This document shows, piece after piece, positions 17,237 to 26,233 of a DNA stretch of 64,000 nucleotides. The notes below the pieces were generated by a model. The model made no database searches. It had not been told where the DNA came from and worked only from the letters and a program-made list of their open reading frames with translations. The stretch comes from SHAN690 sp040221375 (lineage in GTDB: Bacteria > Bacteroidota > Bacteroidia > Flavobacteriales_G > Salibacteraceae), in assembly GCA_040221375.1 (NCBI GenBank), contig JAVKEP010000072.1:25251-89250 (forward strand), given 5' to 3'. The position numbers were made by a program, and so were the translations under genes. How positions within the stretch are numbered: position 1 is the stretch's first letter; the number at the start of each line of letters is the position of its first letter.

Positions 17237-18294
17237 GTCAAGTCATTGACATATCAACGTACGAACACTACGCCTTAGACTATATCGAAGGAAGCTTGAG
17301 CCCTTCTCTCATGGAAGCGTTCGATGCTTTTCTTTTGACCCATCCCGAAATTGCAGCGGAGGTTGATTCACTCCGAGATGCTGAAGTGTTGATGCCACAG
17401 GACTTGGCATTTGACAAAGCATCTCTAAAAATCAACGTGACGGCGACCAGCGAAATTGACGAGGGCAATTATGAATCCTTCTTCATCCAAGACGTTGAAG
17501 GAATGATTGATCCATCCATTCAGCAGGAGTTGGTTCGTTTCTTAGCGCTCAACCCCTCGCTTTCCAGGGATTACCAGTTATATCAGCAGACGAAACTCTT
17601 ACCCAACCAAAACGTTGTCTATCCCGGGAAATCGAACCTCCGTCGTGCCATTCCTCTGTGGGAGACGACCATGACCTACGCTTATCGAGTCGCCGCAATC
17701 TTGGTGCTTGCTCTTGGCGCTGTGACCGCCATGAATTGGCTTGCCGATGAAGTTTATTTGCCGCGCACCGGCAGTTCAGCCTTTACCGTCATGGACGAGC
17801 TCAAAGATCCAGTGAAGTCTTCCATTGCCAAGACCGAAGCACCCACACCAATCGGGAAACACAGTGCGTCATCCCCTAGCCTAGCTCAGGATGCATCACC
17901 CAGTGCAGGATCTTCTAAAGTTCGGGCAGAATTACCTGAGCAGATACCAACGCTATTGGCCCAAATCAAACATCCCATTCGATCGAAAATTGAAGACCGA
18001 GACGTCGGTTCATATATTCCGCAAGTTGCGGCTTGGGCGACAGAAGAAGTGTACGCTCAGAATGAATCTTCCCAGGGGCAGTCGATGAACTTGTCGCAAT
18101 TTATTGGAAAACGAATTCTGGGAATTGACCCACAAAAAACACCCACGACAAAGGATTTGCTCCGAGAAGGATTATTCAAAACCATCGACGACCGTGAGTC
18201 GGTTTCGTTGAGTACCTCAGACCCCGATGATAACAAGCGGTCATTCGAATTCTTGGCTGGAAATTTTGAGTTCAGACGCGTGAACTACAAATAA
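17233..18294 (+). CDS. Putative anti-sigma factor, single-pass membrane protein
   Basis: 353 residues, translationally coupled to the sigma gene by a 4-base overlap. The N-terminal half is cytoplasmic and acidic, with two similar segments ('YEHYALDYIEGSLSPS' and 'YESFFIQDVEGMIDPS'), each followed by a helical stretch, which may be a duplicated sigma-binding region. One membrane helix lies at about residues 152-168 ('VAAILVLALGAVTAMNW'). The rest is a periplasmic, Ser/Pro/Lys-rich segment. No zinc (HxxxCxxC) anti-sigma motif is present, so the assignment rests on position and topology. No other function is suggested. Confidence 0.6.
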   Translation: MSQVIDISTYEHYALDYIEGSLSPSLMEAFDAFLLTHPEIAAEVDSLRDAEVLMPQDLAFDKASLKINVTATSEIDEGNYESFFIQDVEGMIDPSIQQELVRFLALNPSLSRDYQLYQQTKLLPNQNVVYPGKSNLRRAIPLWETTMTYAYRVAAILVLALGAVTAMNWLADEVYLPRTGSSAFTVMDELKDPVKSSIAKTEAPTPIGKHSASSPSLAQDASPSAGSSKVRAELPEQIPTLLAQIKHPIRSKIEDRDVGSYIPQVAAWATEEVYAQNESSQGQSMNLSQFIGKRILGIDPQKTPTTKDLLREGLFKTIDDRESVSLSTSDPDDNKRSFEFLAGNFEFRRVNYK

Positions 18295-18307
18295 TCTTTC
18301 CTTCCCC

Positions 18308-18333
18308 TGTAACTTCTTTCGGGTCCCACCGTC
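18308..18333 (+). promoter_or_regulatory. Putative ECF sigma promoter, copy 2
   Basis: TGTAAC (18308-18313), 16 bases, then CGTC (18330-18333), with 24 bases to the ATG at 18358. It shares CTGTAACTT and the whole geometry with the element at 16704-16729. Confidence 0.65.
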
Positions 18334-18357
18334 CTACATCAAACAACAAGGAAAAAC

Positions 18358-19269
18358 ATGAAAACTCCTATACTATTTACTTTGGTTTTGAGCTTGATGG
18401 TCTCCATGGCATTTGCCCAAAATGATACCGGTCAAACTCCCAAACCCGACACAGGCGATGTTGAAGTGGTCATCTCTCCAAAAAGAGGGCAAGACTCAAC
18501 AATCGTAAGGGTTGCAGGCATGAAAATCATCGTGTTGAGCGACAATAAAAAAGACGACGACGCGAGCGTTGTGGATCAAGCAAAAGAAAACGATGAGGAC
18601 TGGGAAGATGACGACGACAAAGACGACGACAACAAACAGGATCCCGTTAGCCATTGGGCGGGAATTCGGCTAGGGGTGAACGGATATTTTGCGGGCTATT
18701 CTGACCTCCCCCTCCAAACGGGCGACGAGAACCTTGAATTGGATTATGGACGAAGCGTGAGCTGGGACTTGAACCTCATTGAAAAGGACTTTAGGATTTA
18801 CAAAGAGTACGTGGAAGTAGTAACAGGGCTCGGATTTCACTTCGCGAACTATTCCTTCAATAGCCAATACGCCACCTTGCGACCAACGACTCCTTTCACT
18901 TACGCCGTCGACAGCGCGCGCATATTGACCCGCAACAAGTTAAAGGCCGTTTACGTCACAGCGCCATTGATGATCGGTTTTAGCACGCATAAAAAAGAAG
19001 AGAAGGCCTTTCGATTCGCCGCTGGCGGTCAAGTTTCTTGGAGGATCAACTCAAAGCTCAAGCAGCGATACGCTGAGAACGGTGACAACAATACGACTAA
19101 GTACAAAGGAGATTTCGATTTGAATCCCTTCTTATTTCATGCTACGGCGAGCTTGGGATATGGACCAGTTAACATTTACGCCAACTACGGTCTCAATTCA
19201 CTCTTTCAAAACGGAAGAACGAACGGTGACCTCCGGCCCTTTGACGTAGGCGTTCAGCTGATGTTCTAA
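18358..19269 (+). CDS. Outer-membrane beta-barrel protein
   Basis: 303 residues with signal peptide 'MKTPILFTLVLSLMVSMAFAQ'. A mature N-terminus of about 75 residues ends in a very acidic tract ('DEDWEDDDDKDDDNKQD', residues ~80-96). The rest is a barrel-like repeat of aromatic-ended strands ('WAGIRLGVNGYFAGY', 'VEVVTGLGFHFANY', 'FDVGVQLMF') of the PorT/outer-membrane beta-barrel group. It has its own copy of the ECF-type promoter and is probably an output of the sigma factor. Function unknown; the acidic tract may bind cations (inference). Ends at the terminator 19295-19327. Confidence 0.8.
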   Translation: MKTPILFTLVLSLMVSMAFAQNDTGQTPKPDTGDVEVVISPKRGQDSTIVRVAGMKIIVLSDNKKDDDASVVDQAKENDEDWEDDDDKDDDNKQDPVSHWAGIRLGVNGYFAGYSDLPLQTGDENLELDYGRSVSWDLNLIEKDFRIYKEYVEVVTGLGFHFANYSFNSQYATLRPTTPFTYAVDSARILTRNKLKAVYVTAPLMIGFSTHKKEEKAFRFAAGGQVSWRINSKLKQRYAENGDNNTTKYKGDFDLNPFLFHATASLGYGPVNIYANYGLNSLFQNGRTNGDLRPFDVGVQLMF

Positions 19270-19294
19270 AAGATCTCTGTTTAGTTAGGTTGCA

Positions 19295-19327
19295 AGAAGG
19301 TTTCGTTCATCGCTGGCGAAACCTTCT
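19295..19327. terminator. Bidirectional intrinsic terminator between convergent genes
   Basis: An 11-bp stem AGAAGGTTTCG / CGAAACCTTCT followed by a T-run on the plus strand and with A residues before it. It stands between the outer-membrane gene (stop 19269) and the glycosyltransferase gene that ends at 19331. Confidence 0.85.
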
Positions 19328-19330
19328 TTT

Positions 19331-20734
19331 TTATGGCCTTCTTTTGTACAAATAGGTATCGGAGACGGGGAAACGTTTCAAAAATTCCACGTCCTTGCCA
19401 TCCACGCAATCCACATCTTTCGCGAACAAATAATAGTAAGGCGTTTCACCGGCTTCGTCGCAGAACTCCAAGCCCGCAGGTAGAATTTGATGCACATCCA
19501 ATTGCCGCTTGTAAAACATGATGGTCGCATTCATGTATGTCGACTTTCCGATGTGAAACCTTGCTTCTGGTGCAGCGTGTTCTTGGATGATGCGGATTGC
19601 TTTCCCCGTGTCTGCGTGTTCTTTAAAATCCAATTGATAAGAGAAGTTCAGGTTGAGCGCCGTGTTAACCATACAAGCGGCGGCAAGCAGAATTCCTATT
19701 CTGTATTTCCAAGGCGAAGACCTGGAATTGAAGAGCAACCAATAGCCACTCAACAACAACAAGGGAAGCAGAAAAAGTGCCGTTCTGTCGATCAAATAGG
19801 GTGAACCGATGAGGTAGTGCTGAGCCACGCTTCCCCCGCTGGTTAAAACCATGATCCACGCTATCCAAAACCCAATCTGTTTATACGTTCCCCGCGCTAA
19901 ATTGAGCAAGAGCAACCCCGACGCTAGGGCTAAGGTCATCGCATAAAAGACGCTCAAATAGAACCCGCCAAAACGGTTGTACAATGTCCTGTTGGCCAAC
20001 GACCCCAACGTGTCGGTAAAGAACCCTGTGCTCCCACCGTAGTATAGTTCGTTCGCTTCAATTAGCCTTGAAATTGGTGCGTAGTACATCAGAATGGCTA
20101 CGAAAAGTCCGGAGATTACCGGCCACAAGAATCGCTTGCCGTTCTTGTCTTTCAAGTAGCCAAAAACCAATGCGAGCATGGCACTGCAGAGCACAAGTAA
20201 GTACGTGAAATTCGCGTAGGCAGCCAAGAGACTGAAGCCTATTGCCCACCAAGCATCGGTACTGCGTTGTTTGGTAAACAAGCGGTCAAGGTGGTAGATG
20301 ACACCCGACGTACATGCGAGCGCCAGTGCGTACCCTCTTGCGGTCGCAAAATAATCGAGCAAATAAGGCTGATAAAGCACAGAGAAAAAGGGCAGCCACC
20401 ACCACTTGCTGTGCAGTCGCAACGACAGTTTGAACAAGAAGTACATAAACACCAGCATGCTGACCAACACAGGAATGCGCAATGCATATTCGGAAGTGCC
20501 GAACAAGGCAGCCGTGAGTTTCATGGCCAAGGAGTGTAACACGTGGTTGTTGGCCGCTGGATTTGCGTTGGTCAGGACGCTCAAAATGTCAGATGAAGCA
20601 TACCCTAAAAACGTCCAACACTCATCGTACGTGAAATCGAGACAGGCGGCCCTAAAGTGCACGATCAGTACGACCGGAATCGACATTAGAATTGCCGCAA
20701 AAGATGGCCGTATGTTGATCTGCGAAATACGCAT
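19331..20734 (-). CDS. GT-C fold membrane glycosyltransferase (GT39-like)
   Basis: 467 residues, about ten to twelve membrane helices. The conserved acidic pair of GT-C enzymes is seen early in 'DFTYDECWTF' (Asp-Glu near residues 37-38), followed by 'VLHSLAMKL' and 'YALRIPVLVSMLV', typical of PMT/ArnT-like polyprenyl-phosphate-sugar transferases. A small soluble tail follows ('IRIIQEHAAPEARFHIG'). Such enzymes add sugars to proteins or lipids on the periplasmic side. Donor and acceptor unknown. ATG 20734. It stands alone, divergent from the carboxylase gene. Confidence 0.8.
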   Translation of the reverse strand: MRISQINIRPSFAAILMSIPVVLIVHFRAACLDFTYDECWTFLGYASSDILSVLTNANPAANNHVLHSLAMKLTAALFGTSEYALRIPVLVSMLVFMYFLFKLSLRLHSKWWWLPFFSVLYQPYLLDYFATARGYALALACTSGVIYHLDRLFTKQRSTDAWWAIGFSLLAAYANFTYLLVLCSAMLALVFGYLKDKNGKRFLWPVISGLFVAILMYYAPISRLIEANELYYGGSTGFFTDTLGSLANRTLYNRFGGFYLSVFYAMTLALASGLLLLNLARGTYKQIGFWIAWIMVLTSGGSVAQHYLIGSPYLIDRTALFLLPLLLLSGYWLLFNSRSSPWKYRIGILLAAACMVNTALNLNFSYQLDFKEHADTGKAIRIIQEHAAPEARFHIGKSTYMNATIMFYKRQLDVHQILPAGLEFCDEAGETPYYYLFAKDVDCVDGKDVEFLKRFPVSDTYLYKRRP

Positions 20735-20829
20735 GGCTTGTTATCTCAAGAGCCGACCAATACGCTGAACTTTACTTAGTTTTGGCCGCCATCGGAAAGG
20801 TAGCGTACCTAAAACTAAGATCACAAGGC

Positions 20830-22371
20830 ATGAGAGAAAAGTTTGAACGATTAGAAGCGAAAAAGTCCGAAGCAAAGCTCGGAGGAGGTAAGAAGCGCAT
20901 AGAATCGCAGCATAAAAAAGGAAAGCTTACGGCCAGGGAACGGATCGAACTTTTGTTTGACAAAGGGTCATTCGAAGAGATCGGCATGTTGGTTACCCAC
21001 CGCAGCACCCATTTCGGATTGGACAAGCAGAAGTTTCTTGGTGATGGAGTTGTCACCGGATACGGAAAAGTAAACGGTCGATTGGTCTACGCCTTTTCTC
21101 AGGACTTTACCGTTCTAGGAGGTTCTCTCGCGGAGGCTCATGCTGAGAAGATTGTAAAAGTGATGGACTTGGCGATGCAGAACGGTGCCCCAGTCATCGG
21201 ATTGAATGATTCAGGCGGCGCTCGGATTCAGGAAGGGGTGGTATCGTTGGGAGGATATGCAGATATATTTTACCGTAATACCCTATCCAGTGGGGTGATT
21301 CCTCAAATCAGCGCAATTTTAGGCCCCTGCGCTGGTGGGGCTGTGTACTCCCCAGCACTGACCGATTTTATCTTGATGGTTGAGCATACGAGCTACATGT
21401 TCGTAACCGGACCAAACGTCGTTAAGACGGTGACAAACGAAGACGTTACTGCTGAAGAGCTAGGAGGCGCAGATACCCACGCCTCTAAATCCGGAGTGAC
21501 CCATTTTGCGTGCGAAAACGAAGTGGAAGCCTTGGAACGCATCAAGCAACTGTTGAGCTACATGCCTTCGAATTGCGAAGATGAGCCGCCGATGCTGCCG
21601 TACGAGCCCGGTAACGAAAGTCGGCCAGCACTCAATGAAATCATTCCTGAAAACCCGAACCAACCTTATGACATACGCACGGTCATCGACGGTACGGTAG
21701 ACGATGATTCTTTTCTTGAAGTGCACAAGGATTACGCGGAAAATATTGTGGTAGGATTTGCCCGACTGGCGGGTAGAAGCATAGGCATTGTGGCCAACCA
21801 ACCCCAAGTGCTCGCAGGCGTACTCGACGTGAATTCGTCGAAAAAAGGCGCGCGGTTTGTACGATTTTGTGACTGTTTCAATATTCCGCTCTTGGTTTTT
21901 GAGGACGTGCCAGGATTTCTTCCGGGAACTGACCAAGAATGGAATGCCATCATCACCAACGGCGCAAAATTGCTCTATGCCTTTAGTGAAGCCACCGTGC
22001 CGAGGGTTACGGTAATCACGAGAAAAGCATACGGTGGCGCTTACGACGTGATGAATTCGAAACACATTGGCGCGGACATGAATTTTGCGTGGCCAAATGC
22101 TGAAATCGCGGTTATGGGTGCCAAAGGTGCTGCAGAAATCATCTTCAGAAAAGAGATCACGGAATCGGCAGACCCAGCTGCGAAGCTGAGGGAAAAGGAA
22201 ATCGAATACGCTGAGTTATTCGCCAACCCTTACAACGCTGCTGCTAGAGGCTATGTGGATGAAGTAATTCTACCAGAAAAAACGAGGGAGAAGCTGATCC
22301 GAGCGTTTGAGATGCTCGAAAACAAGGTCACTACCTTGCCGAGAAAGAAGCACGGAAACATTCCCCTTTAA
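20830..22371 (+). CDS. Acyl-CoA carboxylase carboxyltransferase (beta) subunit
   Basis: 513 residues from ATG 20830 ('MREKFERLEAKKSEAKLGGG'); the TTG at 20782 adds an unlikely leader. Two crotonase-type domains form the biotin carboxyltransferase: 'AQDFTVLGGSLAEAHAEKI'-type and 'GGARIQEGV' and 'GPCAGGAVYSPAL' in the first; 'VPGFLPGTDQEW' and 'KAYGGAYDVMNSKHI' in the second, as in propionyl-CoA and related carboxylases. It moves carboxyl from carboxy-biotin to propionyl-CoA (or another short acyl-CoA); specificity is not proven. The biotin carboxylase/carrier subunit is not next to it. It pairs logically with mce at 3727. Confidence 0.95.
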   Translation: MREKFERLEAKKSEAKLGGGKKRIESQHKKGKLTARERIELLFDKGSFEEIGMLVTHRSTHFGLDKQKFLGDGVVTGYGKVNGRLVYAFSQDFTVLGGSLAEAHAEKIVKVMDLAMQNGAPVIGLNDSGGARIQEGVVSLGGYADIFYRNTLSSGVIPQISAILGPCAGGAVYSPALTDFILMVEHTSYMFVTGPNVVKTVTNEDVTAEELGGADTHASKSGVTHFACENEVEALERIKQLLSYMPSNCEDEPPMLPYEPGNESRPALNEIIPENPNQPYDIRTVIDGTVDDDSFLEVHKDYAENIVVGFARLAGRSIGIVANQPQVLAGVLDVNSSKKGARFVRFCDCFNIPLLVFEDVPGFLPGTDQEWNAIITNGAKLLYAFSEATVPRVTVITRKAYGGAYDVMNSKHIGADMNFAWPNAEIAVMGAKGAAEIIFRKEITESADPAAKLREKEIEYAELFANPYNAAARGYVDEVILPEKTREKLIRAFEMLENKVTTLPRKKHGNIPL

Positions 22372-22378
22372 TCGTTCG

Positions 22379-22780
22379 TCAATTCAGGGAAGCATCGATG
22401 AAAAACGTTCCATCGCGGGAGAAGGATGGTTGTTGCCTTAACGAGCAGCCTCCATTGAGAATTTTCTCATAGCCATTGTGAATAGTGGCATCCAGAAAGT
22501 GCGTAACGCCGGTGGGCTGGAACCGTATGATGAACATCTCGTCGAAATCAACGCGGCTGTACAATCGTCGGTGTGTGAACTCCATGTTGGTAAACTGTAC
22601 CGATTGTCCTGGCTCTAGTGGAACCAATTCGGTAATCGAGTACTCGCCTAATACGTCCCCTTCGGAAATGGCGTACGCTACTTGAACTTGGCATTTGGTC
22701 TGGTCGCTGCTGCTGATGGTTTGTGCATCGGCGCAAGACAGCATGAGGACGAAGGTCAACGTCGCGAGTAGATGTCTCAT
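22379..22780 (-). CDS. Secreted hypothetical protein
   Basis: 133 residues starting 'MRHLLATLTFVLMLSCADAQ'. This is either a signal peptide cut after 'ADA' or a lipoprotein signal with Cys16. The mature part is a small beta-rich domain with two Cys ('KCQVQVAYAIS', 'NGGCSLRQQ') that could form a disulfide. It resembles the many small secreted Bacteroidota proteins with no known function. Its 3' end stands 7 bases after the stop of the carboxylase gene on the opposite strand. Confidence 0.65.
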   Translation of the reverse strand: MRHLLATLTFVLMLSCADAQTISSSDQTKCQVQVAYAISEGDVLGEYSITELVPLEPGQSVQFTNMEFTHRRLYSRVDFDEMFIIRFQPTGVTHFLDATIHNGYEKILNGGCSLRQQPSFSRDGTFFIDASLN

Positions 22781-22865
22781 AAAAGTTAGTTCGGTTCAAC
22801 CCAAAGATTGTCTTTTCAGATTCAAATCCAAAACAGAAACGGCGCTAAATCGGGAGAACGATTGA

Positions 22866-23564
22866 TTAGGTGAGCAGCACCCGTACGAAGTTTACCCCTT
22901 CACGGAGGATCACTCCCAGCCCCATTTTGCTGAACGTCACGTCGTTACGAAGTTTCACAACGACCGGTTCAATCACGAGTCCTTCGGTTCTGACGGCTCG
23001 TTTGATGAAGTCCATGTCGACCAAAAAACGATTGATTCGAGTAGCTAAAAACACATCCCGCCCTTTGCGATTCATTCCTTTCAAACCACATTGTGTATCG
23101 GTTATAGGGAAATGCAGTATGCGTTTTAACAAAAATCGAAACGATTCACTCATGCCTTTTCTAAACCATGGTACGCTCGCGTAGTAGTCTTGTTCACGAT
23201 ATCCAAGCGCGATATCAACGCCATTTTCTACGGCATGGGTGATGGCAGTCATGCTCTCGACGGTATAAGGAAAATCTGCATCGGTGTACAAAATGACATC
23301 ACTGCTTGCGTTGAGCACGCCTTGACGCAAGGCAGCGCCTTTCCCTGAATTGTCTTTTATACGGATGACTCGGACGTTTTGGTCTCGACCCACCAAGGCA
23401 TCAAAAGGAGCGGTGCTAGTTGAACCATCATCCACCACGATCAAGCGTACGTTTTTTCCGGAAGCCGTCGCTAGCTGATGCTTTCGTTCCAAGGTTTCCT
23501 CGACCCACCCTTCGCTAGGGTTGAGTACCGGAAGTACGACGTCTATGGAGTGCTCTTCGTTCAC
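22866..23564 (-). CDS. Family 2 glycosyltransferase (DPM1/GtrB-like)
   Basis: 232 residues, GTG start at 23564. GT-A fold: nucleotide-sugar motif 'VVDDGSTS' near residue 43 and metal-binding 'YTDADFPYTVES' near residue 93, then 'DTQCGLKGMNRKG', which is characteristic of the dolichyl-phosphate glucose/mannose synthase group. No C-terminal membrane helices, so it is probably peripheral or partnered. It likely makes a polyprenyl-phosphate sugar for a GT-C enzyme such as those at 19331, 28261 and 29691 (inference from family). Located 32 bases after radA, probably in the same transcript. Confidence 0.85.
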   Translation of the reverse strand: MNEEHSIDVVLPVLNPSEGWVEETLERKHQLATASGKNVRLIVVDDGSTSTAPFDALVGRDQNVRVIRIKDNSGKGAALRQGVLNASSDVILYTDADFPYTVESMTAITHAVENGVDIALGYREQDYYASVPWFRKGMSESFRFLLKRILHFPITDTQCGLKGMNRKGRDVFLATRINRFLVDMDFIKRAVRTEGLVIEPVVVKLRNDVTFSKMGLGVILREGVNFVRVLLT

Positions 23565-23596
23565 GGGTGCTCAAATGTAAGGATGTGCTGTCACGC

Positions 23597-24964
23597 CTAT
23601 CCAAACAAGGATCGAAACACCTCATCGATTCGTTTGACTGGGTGTATGGTAATGCCAAATGCCTTTGTATCCAGCCCTTTCAGTCCATACCCAGAGATGT
23701 AAATGTCTTCAAAGCCGAGTTTCTCCGCTTCTCGAATGCGTTGCTCGATGCGCGTAACGGGCCTTATTTCGCCACTCAAACCGACCTCACCTGCAAAACA
23801 CGTGTGGCCTGGTATCGGATAGTCTTCCGAACTCGAAAGCGCGGAACAAACGACAGCAAGGTCGATGGCAGGGTCATCAACTCGTATTCCTCCGGCCATG
23901 TTGACAAACACATCGAATTTACCAATCGCCAATCCGCATCGTTTTTCGAGGACGGCCAAAAGCATGTGCAATCGGCGTTGGTCGAATCCCGTGGTGGTGC
24001 GTTGTGGCGTTCCATACGCTGCGGTGCTCACCAGGCTCTGTACTTCGATCATCATCGGCCGGGCTCCTTCCATGCTGGCGGCGATGGCAGATCCACTCAG
24101 GCCTTCGTCTCGTTGCGACAGCAAGACTTGTGAAGGGTTGTCAACCTCCTTCAAGCCGCTTCCCTGCATCTCATAGATGCCCAGTTCGTTCGTAGACCCA
24201 AATCGATTCTTTGATGATCTCAATAGGCGATAGAGGTGCTGTCGATCCCCTTCAAACTGCAGAACCACATCTACCATGTGCTCCATGACCTTAGGCCCGG
24301 CGATATTTCCTTCTTTGGTGATATGGCCGATCAGAATGACCGGGGTTTCAGATTCTTTCGCAAACTGGATCAATTCGCCTGTGCATTCGCGAATCTGAGC
24401 GACCGAACCGGGTACGGAATCAATTTCGGGGCTCTGGAGGGTTTGGATCGAATCTATGATGACCAAATCGGGGTTGGATTCGTCGATGCGTTCCATGACG
24501 CGCTCCAGTGATGTGTCGGTAAGAAGGAGCAGTTGATCGTGTAAATCGCCAATACGTTCGGCGCGCATCTTGATCTGATTGGCGCTCTCTTCACCAGATA
24601 CATAAAGGGTTTTGGCCGATTTGAATCGCAATCCCAGTTGGAGAAGTAAGGTGGATTTTCCTATTCCAGGATCGCCTCCAATGAGGGTCACGCTGCCAGG
24701 CACGAGCCCACCACCGAGCACTCGACTCAATTCACTATCGGGGATTGGAATGCGTTCGGCGGTATCCGAACTTACCTGGGTAATCGGAACGGGCTTCTTG
24801 GCGAGGTTGTCTGAGTAATTCCGTTTGATTCCGGATTTTGACTCCTTATAGATCACCTCCTCGATGAGGGTATTCCACTCTGCACAAGAGGAACATTTCC
24901 CCATCCATTTAGGGAAATTTGAGCCACAGTTTTGGCAGACGAATGCTGTTTTAGTTTTGGCCAT
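23597..24964 (-). CDS. radA: DNA repair protein RadA
   Basis: 455 residues. Zinc finger with Cys10, Cys13, Cys24, Cys27 ('CQNCGSN', 'KCSSCAEW'); RecA-like ATPase with Walker A 'GGDPGIGKST' near residue 92 and Walker B 'LVIIDSIQTL' near 169; the RadA-specific 'KNRFG' (in 'SKNRFGSTNE') near residue 250; C-terminal Lon-like domain ('FVNMAGGIRVDDPAIDLAV'). It processes recombination intermediates by helicase-driven branch migration. ATG 24964, 51 bases after the sufS stop. Confidence 0.97.
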   Translation of the reverse strand: MAKTKTAFVCQNCGSNFPKWMGKCSSCAEWNTLIEEVIYKESKSGIKRNYSDNLAKKPVPITQVSSDTAERIPIPDSELSRVLGGGLVPGSVTLIGGDPGIGKSTLLLQLGLRFKSAKTLYVSGEESANQIKMRAERIGDLHDQLLLLTDTSLERVMERIDESNPDLVIIDSIQTLQSPEIDSVPGSVAQIRECTGELIQFAKESETPVILIGHITKEGNIAGPKVMEHMVDVVLQFEGDRQHLYRLLRSSKNRFGSTNELGIYEMQGSGLKEVDNPSQVLLSQRDEGLSGSAIAASMEGARPMMIEVQSLVSTAAYGTPQRTTTGFDQRRLHMLLAVLEKRCGLAIGKFDVFVNMAGGIRVDDPAIDLAVVCSALSSSEDYPIPGHTCFAGEVGLSGEIRPVTRIEQRIREAEKLGFEDIYISGYGLKGLDTKAFGITIHPVKRIDEVFRSLFG

Positions 24965-25015
24965 GATAGGGGGCGAAAGATGCGAAAATCAAGTGAGTAA
25001 AGCAGTCCAAATGAA

Positions 25016-26233
25016 TCAAGATAACATCGTCACCGCTTTCTTTAGGGCTTCGATGAAAAGGTCCACTTCGTGCTTGGTGTTGTACACCGCAAACGATGCT
25101 CGCACGGTGCCAGGAATGCCAAATCGATCCATCAGTGGTTGGGTGCAGTGGTGGCCTGTCCTCACCGCGACGCCTTGTTGGTCTAAAATGGTACCGACAT
25201 CCGAAGGGTGTGTTCCTTCCACAAGAAAGGAAACGACCCCCGCCTTCTCATCGGCAGTGCCGATGAATCGGATTCCAGGAATCGCCATCATGGCGTCAAC
25301 GGCATAGTTGTGCAGCTCGGTCTCCCATTGTGCGATTTCCTCGATGCCTATCTCGTGGATAAAATCCATGGCGGCTCCCAGCGCGATGGTATCGGCTATG
25401 TTGGGTGTACCTGCCTCAAACTTGAAGGGTAAGGCGTTGTAGGTAGTTTCTTCGAAGGTCACTGACTCGATCATTTCTCCGCCCCCGTGATACGGAGGCA
25501 TGTCGTTGAGCCAATATTCCTTGCCGTATAAAAATCCGATGCCGGTGGGACCGTACATTTTATGTCCTGAAACACAATAAAAATCGGCATCGAGTTCCTG
25601 TACGTCAATCGCGAGGTGTGGAGCACCTTGGGCGCCATCGATCAAAACTGCCGCGCCTACCTTATGTGCCTTAGTAATGATTTCCTCCACTGGGTTCACG
25701 GTGCCTAAGGCATTGCTGACGTGACTAACCGCTACGATTCTGGTCTTCCCTGAGAGCAGTTCGTCGAAGCGGTCCATGATGATTTCTCCTTTGTCATCGA
25801 TTGGGATCACCTTCAGCACAGCACCCCAATCTTGACACATCATTTGCCACGGAACAATGTTGCTGTGGTGCTCCATCGTAGAAATCAAGACCTCATCTCC
25901 TTCTTCAATGAATGCTTTGCCAAAAGAGGTCGCAACCAGGTTGATCGCTTCGGTCACCCCTCGTGTGAAGATGATCTCGTGCTCGTGTTCAGCGTTGACG
26001 AAGGCCTGTGCTTTGCGTCGCACCGCTTCGAACTTATCGGTCGCTCGCTGGCTTAGAAAATGCACACCGCGATGGACATTCGCGTGCTCTTTGGTATAGT
26101 AGTGCTGCAGCGCTTCTACCACGCAGATCGGTTTCTGTGAAGAGGCTGCATTATCAAAGTAGACCAGTGGTCGGCCATTGACCTCTTGATCCAAGATGGG
26201 AAACTGTGCTCTTATTTTGTCGATATCAAGCAT
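25016..26233 (-). CDS. sufS: Cysteine desulfurase SufS
   Basis: 405 residues from ATG 26233; an upstream TTG at 26245 is less likely. PLP enzyme that takes sulfur from cysteine for SUF Fe-S assembly: the Schiff-base lysine is Lys225 ('SGHKMYGPTGIG') and the catalytic cysteine is Cys363 ('RTGHHCTQPLM'), which is the SufS group (group II). The gene overlaps sufD by 8 bases, the usual order. No SufE follows; the next gene is radA. Confidence 0.97.
   Translation of the reverse strand: MLDIDKIRAQFPILDQEVNGRPLVYFDNAASSQKPICVVEALQHYYTKEHANVHRGVHFLSQRATDKFEAVRRKAQAFVNAEHEHEIIFTRGVTEAINLVATSFGKAFIEEGDEVLISTMEHHSNIVPWQMMCQDWGAVLKVIPIDDKGEIIMDRFDELLSGKTRIVAVSHVSNALGTVNPVEEIITKAHKVGAAVLIDGAQGAPHLAIDVQELDADFYCVSGHKMYGPTGIGFLYGKEYWLNDMPPYHGGGEMIESVTFEETTYNALPFKFEAGTPNIADTIALGAAMDFIHEIGIEEIAQWETELHNYAVDAMMAIPGIRFIGTADEKAGVVSFLVEGTHPSDVGTILDQQGVAVRTGHHCTQPLMDRFGIPGTVRASFAVYNTKHEVDLFIEALKKAVTMLS

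Noticed and set aside
21460..22065. Minus-strand frame of 201 codons inside the acyl-CoA carboxylase gene
   Set aside because: Antisense shadow of a strongly conserved protein; His/Arg-rich product with no family features.
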